Assembly (NCBI GenBank): GCA_963677885.1
Contig: OY782500.1
Coordinates: 4,960,001 to 5,024,000, forward strand
Direction of reading: 5' to 3'
DNA from: UBA1351 sp963677885
GTDB taxonomy: Bacteria; Bacillota; Clostridia; Lachnospirales; Vallitaleaceae
DNA length: 64,000 bases
Part shown: positions 43,395-52,909 of the stretch, one piece after another
Layout of the letters: each line of letters begins with the position of its first letter
How positions within the stretch are numbered: the stretch's first letter is position 1
The notes under the pieces: generated by a model
Told to the model about the DNA's origin: nothing
The model's database searches: none
Seen by the model: only the letters and a program-made list of their open reading frames with translations
Program-made: the position numbers and the translations under genes

Positions 43395-44247
43395 AAATAG
43401 AAGGAAAAAGAAAAAGATTAGGTCCGTCTATAAGTGGTTGGGATTTGTCCTGGTATTGGTTCTTTTTATTTTATCTCCATTTTTTCAGGTGGCTAAGTCA
43501 TACGGAGTTATGGCAGTATATAGCAAGATCCATGAAAATCAGTCTTTTCTTCGACAAGAGGGTATTGATATTAATATACCCGGTGGCTTGTCTACCCTGG
43601 ATCGGGATTATTATCCTTTCGTCATGACCTTTGATACAGAGGATTATTTTGGAAAATATGCTGGTGATGACATTGACCTGGTTGTTCTTTATAACTTTGG
43701 TTATATGCGGTGGCTAAAGGGGGCTTCAGTTCTCTATGATCCTGATTCGCCCTATTACAATACTTTCTATGGGGCTTATTTGGTCAGGTATAAAGATGGA
43801 CTCCGTCAATATGGTATGCATGAGGATGGAAGCCTAAATACTCAAGAGGCTAATCTAGTGACCGATTATGACCTTAAGGTCCTGGTTATGAAAAGTATTG
43901 GCAATGAGCATCCATCTGTTGTCTATGAGATGAAAGAGGAAGATTCCAGAAGAATTGTAAAGATTGATGGCCTGGATTTCCTTGTTTTTGATGCGGATAT
44001 TAGGATGGATTCTTTCTATCATGAGTTGAAGGGAGACCATAGGGCCTATATCCAATATGGAAGACCATGGAAGATAGAAGAGATGGATGATTTTGAAACA
44101 ACTTCCATGATGGGTCGTTTTTATGTTCACTTTGACCAAACAAGTAAGATCAGTTTATTTTTCTATATTATTACCGGAGACCATGAAACGTTGCAAAGGA
44201 CGGAAGAGTCATATATAATGAAATCATCAGTTGTGGGGATTAAGTAG
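43378..44247 (+). CDS. unknown membrane-anchored protein, 289 aa
   Basis: A strongly basic N-terminus (SKYRNRRKKKKIRSVYKW) and one helix (LGFVLVLVLFILSPFFQVA) anchor a 240-residue domain, predicted outside the cell, rich in Asp, Tyr and Phe (DTEDYFGKYAGDDIDLVVLYNFGYMRWLKG). I recognise no family. The 17-base overlap with the DUF2339 gene and a GAGGAG site within that gene suggest a functional pair. It may be an accessory subunit of the DUF2339 protein. Confidence 0.65.
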   Translation: MISKYRNRRKKKKIRSVYKWLGFVLVLVLFILSPFFQVAKSYGVMAVYSKIHENQSFLRQEGIDINIPGGLSTLDRDYYPFVMTFDTEDYFGKYAGDDIDLVVLYNFGYMRWLKGASVLYDPDSPYYNTFYGAYLVRYKDGLRQYGMHEDGSLNTQEANLVTDYDLKVLVMKSIGNEHPSVVYEMKEEDSRRIVKIDGLDFLVFDADIRMDSFYHELKGDHRAYIQYGRPWKIEEMDDFETTSMMGRFYVHFDQTSKISLFFYIITGDHETLQRTEESYIMKSSVVGIK

Positions 44248-44276
44248 GTTTTGTTGAACCGAAAGGGGTAAGGCAT

Positions 44277-44702
44277 ATGATCGAAGTTATTTCGAAAGAT
44301 AATAAGGCAATACTTGTTATACAGGTTGATTCCATTATTGAAGATTCTCATTTGATTGAATCCATTAAAAAGCCACAGGTCATTCATTTATATGCCTATG
44401 ACCTTCATTTATTGTTTTCCAAGTTAAATGTAGAGACCATTGGCTACTATATCGACCGGTTTAAAATTGATTACCTGTGTTTAAATGTCCCTCTGACCAA
44501 ATACATCAAAAATGCCAAGCGCTTAATTGAGGAGCTGAAACTGGAAAGACTGGATACATCAGTTATTTGTTCAGGAGATGCAATAACCCCGCAAATCAGT
44601 CATGATATCGGTGCTGATGGATACACCCTGAATGGTGATGACCTTATAAGGGTCATGGAAGTCATTGACGAGAAACGGATGAAAAAATATCATTCGTCTT
44701 GA
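44277..44702 (+). CDS. unknown protein resembling a cobalamin-binding-type Rossmann fold
   Basis: 141 residues, soluble, alpha/beta pattern. The segment DTSVICSGDAITPQISHDIGADGYTLNGDDLIRVMEV is like the C-terminal half of B12-binding domains (VGG.a.t...a..iGADGY..d). The N-terminus lacks the DxHxxG motif that holds cobalamin, so corrinoid binding is doubtful and a degenerate relative is more likely. AAGGGG lies upstream. Its stop codon overlaps the -35 box of the pheS T-box. Confidence 0.5.
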   Translation: MIEVISKDNKAILVIQVDSIIEDSHLIESIKKPQVIHLYAYDLHLLFSKLNVETIGYYIDRFKIDYLCLNVPLTKYIKNAKRLIEELKLERLDTSVICSGDAITPQISHDIGADGYTLNGDDLIRVMEVIDEKRMKKYHSS

Positions 44703-44726
44703 CAAACCAAGCATTTGTGTTATGAT
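44699..44726 (+). promoter_or_regulatory. promoter of the pheST T-box transcript
   Basis: TTGACA (44699-44704), 16 bp, TATGAT (44721-44726). The -35 overlaps the stop codon of the gene before. Confidence 0.8.
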
Positions 44727-44732
44727 ATGTGT

Positions 44733-44978
44733 AAATATGAAAGGCTTTGAATGTGACAAGTAGTCCTATATGGTCATACAGAGAGAAAATGCCGCCGGCT
44801 GTAAGCATTTTTATGGAACATTATATGATGAATTTCCCACAGGAGCTGTACTGGTGAATGAAGTAAGCAGTAACGCGTGATGCCCGTTAAGCATAACCAA
44901 GTGTCTATCAGATTTATATGATAGGAATAAGGGTGGTACCGCCGAATCTCGGTCCCTTAGAGGGATGGAGTTTTTTTA
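44733..44978 (+). promoter_or_regulatory. T-box leader, phenylalanine specifier
   Basis: The leader has an AGAGAG start, a specifier loop GAATTTCCCACAGGAG in which the codon is TTT or TTC (44833-44836, both Phe), the T-box core AAGGGTGGTACCGCCG (44929-44944), and a terminator stem TCCCT/AGGGA with T7 at 44971-44977. It precedes pheS, which agrees with the specifier. Confidence 0.92.
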
Positions 44979-45079
44979 TTGTCCAAAAATCCATTCCAGC
45001 TAGGCTTGAATGATAGGAGAGGTGGTAAACGGCTTCATCATTTTAGCTAATCAAACCGGTATATTGAAAGGAGTCAAAC

Positions 45080-46117
45080 ATGCAAAAGAAACTGGCTGAA
45101 ATTAAAGAAAAAGCGATAGCTGCCATTAGTGAAGCGGCTGATCTAAAAAAACTGGATGAAGTCCGTGTCGCTATTCTTGGTAAAAAGGGAGAACTGACTG
45201 GAGTTCTTCGGGGAATGAAAGACCTTAGTAATGAAGAAAGACCTTTGGTTGGTAAGTTGGCTAACGAAGTAAGGTCTGCCATTGAAGGTGAACTTGACAA
45301 AGCAAAAGACATGATCGGAAAGAAACAGCGTGAGCTTCAGCTGAAGCAGGAAGTGATTGATGTAACCCTGCCGGCTAAGAAGTCAACACTTGGTCACCGT
45401 CATCCTATGACCATTGTTCTTGATGATATTAAAGATATTTTTATCGGTATGGGTTACTCTATAGCAGAGGGACCTGAAATCGAAAATGCTTACTATAACT
45501 TTGATGCCCTGAATATTCCAGAAGAGCATCCTGCAAAAGATGAACAGGATACTTTTTATATTAACGAGGATATGATGCTGCGTACATCAACATCACCGGT
45601 TCAGGTCCATGTTATGGAGAAACAGGAACCACCTATACGGATTATCGCACCAGGTAGAGTCTTCCGTTCTGATGAGGTTGATGCGACCCATTCCCCTGTT
45701 TTCCACCAAATCGAAGGTTTGGTTGTAGATAAGGGAATTACCATGGGAGACCTTAAGGGAGCACTGGAAGTTTTCATTAAGGAACTTTATGGTGAATCTG
45801 TACAAGTAAAATTCAGACCTCATTTCTTCCCCTTTACCGAGCCAAGTGCAGAGGTTGATGTATCCTGTGTTATCTGTGGTGGCGAAGGTCATGTTGATGG
45901 ACAACCTTGTCGTGTATGTAAGGGCAGCGGTTGGATTGAAATTCTTGGCTGTGGTATGGTACATCCAAGAGTTTTGGAGATGTCAGGGATTGATCCTAAG
46001 GTTTACTCCGGTTTCGCTTTTGGTATGGGATTGGAACGTATAACAATGCTGCGTTACGGAATCAAAGACCTTCGTATGTTCTATGAAAACGATGTCAGAT
46101 TCCTGAAACAATTCTAA
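45080..46117 (+). CDS. pheS: phenylalanyl-tRNA synthetase alpha subunit
   Basis: 345 residues. N-terminal coiled coil (1-85), then the class II catalytic core with motif 2 (RVFRSDEVDATHSPVFHQIEG) and motif 3 (GFAFGMGLERITMLRYG). A cysteine-rich loop (CVICGGEGHVDGQPCRVCKGSGW) of CxxC pairs is present in the core, as in many bacterial PheS; it may bind zinc. GAAAGGAG before the ATG. Works with PheT as an alpha2beta2 enzyme. Confidence 0.97.
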   Translation: MQKKLAEIKEKAIAAISEAADLKKLDEVRVAILGKKGELTGVLRGMKDLSNEERPLVGKLANEVRSAIEGELDKAKDMIGKKQRELQLKQEVIDVTLPAKKSTLGHRHPMTIVLDDIKDIFIGMGYSIAEGPEIENAYYNFDALNIPEEHPAKDEQDTFYINEDMMLRTSTSPVQVHVMEKQEPPIRIIAPGRVFRSDEVDATHSPVFHQIEGLVVDKGITMGDLKGALEVFIKELYGESVQVKFRPHFFPFTEPSAEVDVSCVICGGEGHVDGQPCRVCKGSGWIEILGCGMVHPRVLEMSGIDPKVYSGFAFGMGLERITMLRYGIKDLRMFYENDVRFLKQF

Positions 46118-46140
46118 GAAAGGCTAATGGAGGTATTATT

Positions 46141-48531
46141 ATGAACATTTCAATGAAATGGTTAAAAGAATATGTAGATATAGATATGGATATCGACGCA
46201 TACTGTGATGCCATGACCATGAGCGGTTCCAAGGTGGAAACCTATGAACGTCTTGGTGAGGAGATTTCGGGTGTTGTTGTCGGTAAAATTTTGAAAATTG
46301 AAGGGCATCCAGATGCTGATAAACTGGTTGTTACCCAAGTGGATGTAGGTAGTGAGACCGTTCAAATCGTTACCGGTGCCAACAATATTTCAGTTGGTGA
46401 CTATGTACCGGTGGCCCTTCCCGGAGCTGAACTTGCAGAAGGTCTTAAAATAAAAAAAGGTAAACTTCGTGGTGTTGAATCCAACGGTATGATGTGTTCT
46501 GTTGAGGAGTTGGGCTTGTCAAGAGAAGACTTTGCAGAAGCTCCTGAACACGGCATCTACCTGTTTAGTCAGGAAAAAGAACTGGGTGCTGATGTTAAAC
46601 CATTCTTTGGTCTTGACGATATCGTCGTTGAGTATGAAGTGACATCCAACAGACCCGACTGCTATTCTGTAATCGGTATCGCAAGAGAAGCAGCGGCCAC
46701 TTTTGAAAAAGAACTCAGACTCCCTAAGATTGAGTTTAAAACCTATGAAGGCAATATTTCTGATTACATGAAGGTGTCTATAGAAGACCCTGAGCTTTGT
46801 TCAAGATTTGTAGGCCGAGTCATCACAGATGTTAAGATTGAAGAGTCACCAAAATGGCTCAAAGACAATCTTCGTGCCTGCGGTATCCGCCCGATTAATA
46901 ACCTGGTTGATATTACCAACTTTATTATGATGGAAACCGGCCAGCCTATGCATGCTTATGACCTGGATCTACTGGACCATCCGGAAATTATTGTCAGAGC
47001 GGCAAAAGAAGGTGAAGTGCTTCAGACCCTTGATGGGGAAGAACGTCCACTGGATGAAACCATGATCGTCATTGCTGACTCAGAAAAGCCAATTGGTGCA
47101 GCTGGTGTTATGGGTGGTGAGTCCTCAAAGGTTCTGGATACAACAAAGACGATTTTCTTCGAGGCTGCAAACTTTAACGGAACCAGTATTCGTAAGACGT
47201 CCAAGAAGTTGGGACTTCGTACTGACGCATCCTCTAAGTTTGAAAAGCACTTGGATCCAAACTTAGCTGCTTTTGCCATGGACAGAGCCTGTCAATTGAT
47301 AGACATGTTGGGTGCAGGCAAGGTTTTGGATGGTATCATTGATGTATATCCGAAAGTTAGAGAAGAGAAAACAATCTCTTATGATGTAGATGCCATTAAC
47401 GCCCTGGTTGGTACACAGATCAGTGAAGAGGAAATGGTTAATATTTTCAAACGTTTGGAGTTAAAGGTGGATGTTGCAACAAAATCCATTACAGTTCCAA
47501 CCTTCAGGCCTGACCTAAACGTGAATGCAGACTTGGCTGAAGAAGTGGCTAGGATTTATGGTTATAATAATATCCCTGTAACTTTGGCAACCGGTACTCC
47601 TACAGTAGGTAAGAAAAACCAATACCAGAAGATAGAGGATATTACAAAGCGTATGATGGAAGCCTGTGGAATTAGTGAAGCCATGTCATACTCATTTGAA
47701 AGCCCTAAGGCGTATGAAGCCCTCTCTATTGGCGAAGACCATGCCTTACACCAATATGTAACGATTTCCAATCCACTGGGTGAGGATTTCAGTGTCATGC
47801 GTACAACAACGGTCAATGGTATGATGAAGAGTTTGGCAACCAACTATAAGTATAGAAATGAAAATGTTAAACTCTATGAAATTGGTAAAACTTATCTACC
47901 TAAGGAACTGCCTCTTAAAGAATATCCGGTAGAAGGTGAGTATTTGACCATTGGAATGTATGGTGATTCAGACTTCTTCGATGTCAAAGGTGTTATTGAA
48001 ACACTTTTCATCCGCTTAGGACTCACTCAAGATATCACTTATGATGGAGATATAGATTTACCATTCCTTCATCCGGGAAGAAAGGCTAAAGTTGCCTTTG
48101 GACAGAAGGAGCTTGGTTATCTTGGAGAGGTTCATCCGGATACTTTGGATAATTATGATATCGGAACCAGATGCTATCTGACTGTTATTAGTATTGATGC
48201 TCTGGTAGAAGTAGCCAAGTTAACCAGAAGCTTCAAGTCTGTGCCTAAGTTTCCTGCAGTAAATAGAGACCTTGCCCTCTTAGTGAAGAAGGAGATTCCT
48301 GTAGGTTCTATCGAGTTCTTAATCAAGCAACGTGGTGGCAATATTCTTGAATCCTATCAACTCTTCGACGTATATGAGGGTTCTCAGATTGAAGAGGGAC
48401 ATAAGTCTGTTGCTTATTCCTTAACTTTCAGAGCCGCTGACCATACTCTTGATGAGCAGGAAGTATCCAAAGCTGTGAATAAGATTCTTAAAGGCTTGGA
48501 ATTTGAACTTGGTATTACTATCCGTTCATAA
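46141..48531 (+). CDS. pheT: phenylalanyl-tRNA synthetase beta subunit
   Basis: 796 residues, full length. Order: N-terminal EMAP/tRNA-binding domain (about 40-150, VVVGKILKIEGHPDADKLVV), B3/B4 editing domain (about 210-390, with RPINNLVDITNFIMMETGQPMHAYD), B5 (about 405-475), catalytic-like core, and the ferredoxin-fold anticodon-binding domain at the end (FPAVNRDLALLVKKEIPVGSIE). It starts 23 bases after pheS, in the same transcript. Confidence 0.97.
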   Translation: MNISMKWLKEYVDIDMDIDAYCDAMTMSGSKVETYERLGEEISGVVVGKILKIEGHPDADKLVVTQVDVGSETVQIVTGANNISVGDYVPVALPGAELAEGLKIKKGKLRGVESNGMMCSVEELGLSREDFAEAPEHGIYLFSQEKELGADVKPFFGLDDIVVEYEVTSNRPDCYSVIGIAREAAATFEKELRLPKIEFKTYEGNISDYMKVSIEDPELCSRFVGRVITDVKIEESPKWLKDNLRACGIRPINNLVDITNFIMMETGQPMHAYDLDLLDHPEIIVRAAKEGEVLQTLDGEERPLDETMIVIADSEKPIGAAGVMGGESSKVLDTTKTIFFEAANFNGTSIRKTSKKLGLRTDASSKFEKHLDPNLAAFAMDRACQLIDMLGAGKVLDGIIDVYPKVREEKTISYDVDAINALVGTQISEEEMVNIFKRLELKVDVATKSITVPTFRPDLNVNADLAEEVARIYGYNNIPVTLATGTPTVGKKNQYQKIEDITKRMMEACGISEAMSYSFESPKAYEALSIGEDHALHQYVTISNPLGEDFSVMRTTTVNGMMKSLATNYKYRNENVKLYEIGKTYLPKELPLKEYPVEGEYLTIGMYGDSDFFDVKGVIETLFIRLGLTQDITYDGDIDLPFLHPGRKAKVAFGQKELGYLGEVHPDTLDNYDIGTRCYLTVISIDALVEVAKLTRSFKSVPKFPAVNRDLALLVKKEIPVGSIEFLIKQRGGNILESYQLFDVYEGSQIEEGHKSVAYSLTFRAADHTLDEQEVSKAVNKILKGLEFELGITIRS

Positions 48532-48555
48532 TCGAATACTATAAATGATAAGTTA

Positions 48556-48582
48556 AAGGTGCTGGGAACAGCACCTTTTCTT
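48556..48582 (+). terminator. intrinsic terminator after pheT
   Basis: AGGTGCTG/CAGCACCT with a GGAA loop, then TTTTC. Confidence 0.88.
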
Positions 48583-48729
48583 AATGTATTCATTTGAGTA
48601 TAAAAACATCAAACAATAGTGAAATATAATATAATAAAACGTAATAAATATTAAATGATAAAAACTTAATTCAGTATAATTAGAGTAAATCAGTTGAAAA
48701 CAAGTAAGATTATATGAAAGAGGGTTTTT

Positions 48730-50106
48730 ATGGGTACTAGTGTTGAACGTTTACCGTTTTGGAAGAAATTAATGTATGCATTTGGTCAGTTTGGGTGGTC
48801 GCTGACTTCTTATGCAGTTGGAAATCTTTTGGTTTATTTTTATTTGCCACCGGATACAGGAGCTGCTACTTTTCCACCTTTCTTTTATCAGGGGGCAGTT
48901 CTTTTTGGCTTAACCATCATTGGTTTGATTTTTGCTGCAGGACGGCTTTTTGATGCGGTAACGGACCCGGTGATTGCAGGCTTGTCTGATAGGGGGACTT
49001 TTAGATTTGGACGAAGAAGAACCTTCTTAGCTATTGCGATTCTTCCCTTTGCTATTTTATCAGCAGTCTCTTTTATGCCGCCTCTAGGAAGTTCCAGTCC
49101 GGTAAATGCCGTTTTTGTTACGGTCGCAGTTCTTTTATTCTATCTTTTTATGACCATGTATGTAACACCTTATTTTGCATTACTGTCTGAAATCGGTCAT
49201 ACAGCTGATGAAAGACTTCAGCTGAGTACCATGATCAGTATTACATGGGCTTTTGGATTTGCGTTAGGTTCACAGGTTTACGTTCTTCAGTCGGTCTTTG
49301 AAGGAATGGGAAACAGCCCGGTTCAGTCTTTTAGAATTGTTGTCAGTCTATTCGCTATTATCGGTTTCGTCTTTATGTTGCTGCCGATTATCTTTATTGA
49401 TGAGAAAAGATACTGTGAAAGCCATGTTTCTGAAGAAGGTATATTTGAAGCAGTTAAATCAGCCTTTTCCAACCGGAACTTTCTTCGCTTCACCATATCA
49501 GATTTGGCTTATTGGCTGTCCTTAACCATTATTTCCACAGGCATGATCTACTATATAACGGTTCTTCTTAGACAGGAGAAGGATACAGCCAGTTTTCTTC
49601 AGTTAGCCATGTTTGGCCTGTCCTTACTTTTCTATGTGCCAACCAATCTGATTGCTAAGAAAACAGGGAAGAAGAAACTGCTGGTTATAGGCTTTGTTAT
49701 ATTTGCCATTACATTTGGATATACGATTTTCTTAGGAAAACTACCTTTCGATTTAATGGTCCAGGGTTATATCCTGATTGTAATCGCAGCCATACCTTTA
49801 GCGATATTTGGAATTTTGCCTAATGCCATTATTGCGGATATAGCGGAAGCTGATGGCATAGAAAGTGGAAACTTTAAAGCTGGTATCTTTTTTGGGGCAA
49901 GAACCTTTATGTCCAAGATGGGGCAATCGGTTGCCGGAATCCTTTTTCCCTCCTTGCTTTTATTAGGTCGTTCTATAGAAAACGACACCGGTATTCGTAT
50001 GACCGGTGCCGCTGCATTGGTTTTTGTTATTCTTGGTTGGTTGCTTCTGCTAAGATATAATGAGAAGCAGGTGAATGCATCTCTGGCAAAGAAGGAAAGT
50101 AATTAG
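48730..50106 (+). CDS. GPH-type (glycoside-pentoside-hexuronide) cation symporter
   Basis: 458 residues, about 12 transmembrane helices. The signature AAGRLFDAVTDPVIAGLSDRG plus FRFGRRRTF places it in the GPH (MelB-like) branch of the major facilitator superfamily, sugar:cation symport across the membrane. GAGGG precedes the ATG. No sugar-catabolic gene is adjacent, so the substrate cannot be assigned. Confidence 0.88.
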   Translation: MGTSVERLPFWKKLMYAFGQFGWSLTSYAVGNLLVYFYLPPDTGAATFPPFFYQGAVLFGLTIIGLIFAAGRLFDAVTDPVIAGLSDRGTFRFGRRRTFLAIAILPFAILSAVSFMPPLGSSSPVNAVFVTVAVLLFYLFMTMYVTPYFALLSEIGHTADERLQLSTMISITWAFGFALGSQVYVLQSVFEGMGNSPVQSFRIVVSLFAIIGFVFMLLPIIFIDEKRYCESHVSEEGIFEAVKSAFSNRNFLRFTISDLAYWLSLTIISTGMIYYITVLLRQEKDTASFLQLAMFGLSLLFYVPTNLIAKKTGKKKLLVIGFVIFAITFGYTIFLGKLPFDLMVQGYILIVIAAIPLAIFGILPNAIIADIAEADGIESGNFKAGIFFGARTFMSKMGQSVAGILFPSLLLLGRSIENDTGIRMTGAAALVFVILGWLLLLRYNEKQVNASLAKKESN

Positions 50107-50170
50107 TAAATGAAGTTGGGGTTATGCATTAACTTTTGTTAACATAACCTTTTTCTAATCCAGTTGAGTT

Positions 50171-50241
50171 GAAATATGGAGGTATAGCCACTGCCCTTAC
50201 GCACTTCGTGAAGCCGGGCAGAGGCCATACCTCCATATTTC
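50171..50241 (-). repeat. 71-bp hairpin element, copy A
   Basis: Arms of 26 bases pair at 24 positions, around a 19-nt loop. Ends are GAAATAT and ATATTTC. Read on the minus strand, the loop GGCTTCACGAAGTGCGTAA differs by one base from that of copy B (57152-57222), and the flanks (TTAAGCA before, AACTC after) agree as well. The inner stem sequence differs from copy B but keeps pairing. It lies between two convergent genes (symporter and HD-GYP). An outer TTAACATAA/TTATGTTAA pair encloses it. Confidence 0.85.
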
Positions 50242-50319
50242 TGCTTAATAGGATTATGTTAATGATTATGTGAAATGAAGATATACAAATCATCGAATTT
50301 ATTTACTAAGTGTGGTGTC

Positions 50320-51462
50320 TTATTCGGTGATGTCGTAGAGGGTTTTGGTTATGGTTACGTTTAGGTGCTGGTGGTCCAGGAGGTCGTAGAACTCCAGGGT
50401 TTTTCTAGGGTCTTTGGGATCCAGGAGTTTTAGCTTGGGTCGCAGGGGCTGCTTGTGGTTATAGCCGACGACGATTGCTTTTCTATTGTTGGAAAGTTGG
50501 ACCACTGTACCGTTGGGGTAGGGAATGACTTTGGAGACAAAGTGCTTGGCAACTTCAAAGTCAAACCTGGCATTGTTGCCGGAATTGCCCATAATAAATT
50601 CAATGATCTCGTTTTGTGGATATAATTTACCATCAACACCGGAAGACATTTTGTCATATACATTGGCTAGGGCAATGATTCTTCCGTTAAGATGGATGTT
50701 TTTGCCGACAAGGCCAAGGGGAAAACCGGTGCCATTAAAATTTTCATGATGTTGGAGAATACCCATTCGGACGTGAGCTGATAAATCAGTACTTTCCTTA
50801 ATGAATTCGTGGCCAAGCTCAGTATGAGACCTGTAGATGGCGGTTTGTTCTTCTGTAAAATCATTTTTATAGATGACCAGGTCTTTATCAATAAAGGATA
50901 GACCGATGTCGTGAAGCATGGCGCCAATAGCCAGGTCCTTCATCTGGTCCTTGTTCATCCGCATAGAGGCACCAATCATCAAGGAAAGGACTGTAACCTG
51001 GATGGAATGTTGATAGACAAAGCTTTTCATATTCTTAATATCAACCAGGCCGATCATAGCTTCCTTATTGTGAGTGATCTCGTCAATCATTTCACTGATA
51101 ATATCATCGATTTTAGCGAAATACTTGGAATCGGCGACCATTTTTAGTTTCTTGGATAGATTATCCTTGGTCATGGTCATGTTATGGATCTGTTTCTCGA
51201 TTTCGCTGCGAACGGTCTTAAAAACCTTTTGGATTTCGTTGGTTGCTTTGTGTCTAAGTTCAGGACTAATAACGTCATTGATTTCTTCTGTACTGTAATG
51301 GTCTTCGATGTAAACGGCCAGAATATCATTGTCAATTAAACGTTTAATAAGGGTAGAAGTTAATTCTACCCCATGGTTTAATAATATGCGACCTTGTTCA
51401 TCGTGGACGATTTTAGCTAGTTTGGAGCCTTCTTTGATGGAACCGATGGGGACCAAACGCAT
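50320..51462 (-). CDS. HD-GYP domain c-di-GMP phosphodiesterase
   Basis: 380 residues, soluble. N-terminal region (about 1-120) of unknown fold, then the HD-GYP domain with H184-D185 (AMLHDIGLSFIDK), a partner His (RSHTELGHEFI) and the GYP segment as HHENFNGTGFP (238-248), where Phe replaces Tyr of the canonical GYP. HD-GYP proteins hydrolyse c-di-GMP to pGpG or GMP using two or three metals. It follows an AraC/PocR gene by 21 bases on the same strand. Confidence 0.9.
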   Translation of the reverse strand: MRLVPIGSIKEGSKLAKIVHDEQGRILLNHGVELTSTLIKRLIDNDILAVYIEDHYSTEEINDVISPELRHKATNEIQKVFKTVRSEIEKQIHNMTMTKDNLSKKLKMVADSKYFAKIDDIISEMIDEITHNKEAMIGLVDIKNMKSFVYQHSIQVTVLSLMIGASMRMNKDQMKDLAIGAMLHDIGLSFIDKDLVIYKNDFTEEQTAIYRSHTELGHEFIKESTDLSAHVRMGILQHHENFNGTGFPLGLVGKNIHLNGRIIALANVYDKMSSGVDGKLYPQNEIIEFIMGNSGNNARFDFEVAKHFVSKVIPYPNGTVVQLSNNRKAIVVGYNHKQPLRPKLKLLDPKDPRKTLEFYDLLDHQHLNVTITKTLYDITE

Positions 51463-51483
51463 ACTCTCACCTCTTAAACTGTG

Positions 51484-52743
51484 TTACTTGGTGCGGGATG
51501 CCCGCATTCTATATTGTTTCGGTGTAATGCCTGTTGTCTTCTTAAAAATAGTTGTAAAATAGTTTTGGTTGTTGAAACCAACGCTAATGGCAATATCAAG
51601 AATGGAATGATTGGTTGTTTGTAGGAGATACTGACTTTCCTTGATCCGTGTATGATTAACATAATCAGCAAAGGCAAGGTTCATCTCTTTCTTGAATAGG
51701 GAAGAGAAATAGTTAGGGGACAATCCGACATAATCGGCCACTTCCTGAAGGCGTATTGGCTCTGACAGGTGGTTGTGGACGTATCTGGATGCCTTTTTAA
51801 TAACGCTGACGTGATTGATGGAGGCAACGTGAAGAACACTGTTGGTGAACTTAACGGTCATACGCTCAACAAGGTCAATAAGGTCATCAAAGGTTTGGCT
51901 CTTCTCTATACGGTTAATGTACTTATCGGCTAAGGTTAAAGAATGATCAGAGTCAACACCGCCGGTAATGGCAGCCCTTGCCAGTAGAGTACAGTAAACG
52001 ATGGCGTTGTTCTTAATGGAACGTATTTTATTAGGACCTAGTAAGGTTAAATACTGGGTCTTAATCTGCTCGTGAAAAAGTTCGATGACCTGATCGATAT
52101 CACCATTGGATACCTTGCCCATAAACAAGCGCTCAAGGCTGTAGTTATGATTGGCAGGTTCAGGTTCCATTTGGAAATCAGTTTCGATTTCCTCAGTGCT
52201 TTCCTCAGGAGTCTCTAACTTCAACTCGTTGAGCTCTATACTGATATTCTGATCGCTGTTAAGCAGTGCTACTAAGGTTTTCTCGATATAATAGATTCTA
52301 GGCATGGAAACAAGGGGTATCTGTGAATATATATTCTTTAGTGAGTTCCTTTGTGGGAAGGACAGGTTTTTAAGTTTCATCAACTGATTAATCTGATGTT
52401 CAGTTGGTGAATCGAGAAAAATGGGTCCTAAAAGAAGACTGCCATAATAACCTTTACTATCCTTTAAAAGGGAAACGATATATGCAAAGTGATAGCTCGT
52501 TGGAAACAAATAAAAGTAGGTGGTCTGTTGTACAGTCTGACTAAATGAATACTTGAACTCGTTTATAATATCTTCATATGTGGAAAATAAATCATGATTG
52601 CTGCCATAACCGAACAGCTTATTGTGGTTTTTGTCAAGTACGTTGATAGAAATGCCGGATAGATAGTAAACGGACTTGGCTATATCTATAATGCTGTCGT
52701 TCTTCAGATTGTCTTCGGAAAGCAGATGTGATAGGTTATACAC
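51484..52743 (-). CDS. AraC-family regulator with PocR-like sensor domain
   Basis: 419 residues. The N-terminal 180 residues look like a PocR/PAS-like ligand-binding domain (ISINVLDKNHNKLFGYGS... YGSLLLGPIF). The C-terminus (about 320-419) is an AraC DNA-binding domain (IRLQEVADYVGLSPNYFSSLFKKEMNLAFADYVNHTRI... SILDIAISVGFNNQNYFTTIFKKTTGITPKQYR). Start: GTG 52743, eight bases after AAAGGAG; two earlier ATGs crowd that site. It lies upstream of, and presumably regulates or is co-expressed with, the HD-GYP gene. Confidence 0.88.
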   Translation of the reverse strand: MYNLSHLLSEDNLKNDSIIDIAKSVYYLSGISINVLDKNHNKLFGYGSNHDLFSTYEDIINEFKYSFSQTVQQTTYFYLFPTSYHFAYIVSLLKDSKGYYGSLLLGPIFLDSPTEHQINQLMKLKNLSFPQRNSLKNIYSQIPLVSMPRIYYIEKTLVALLNSDQNISIELNELKLETPEESTEEIETDFQMEPEPANHNYSLERLFMGKVSNGDIDQVIELFHEQIKTQYLTLLGPNKIRSIKNNAIVYCTLLARAAITGGVDSDHSLTLADKYINRIEKSQTFDDLIDLVERMTVKFTNSVLHVASINHVSVIKKASRYVHNHLSEPIRLQEVADYVGLSPNYFSSLFKKEMNLAFADYVNHTRIKESQYLLQTTNHSILDIAISVGFNNQNYFTTIFKKTTGITPKQYRMRASRTK

Positions 52744-52909
52744 GAACATCACTCCTTTGCTAATATGCAATGATCAGTTCCAGTCTAGATAAAACCTTTA
52801 TATAGTATATTTTACCTTAAAATAATCTAATTGTATAGGGTTTTACTATTTTTATATAGAAACTTTCATAAAAAAATGATACAATGAGATTTGCTGAAAG
52901 GAGATATAC

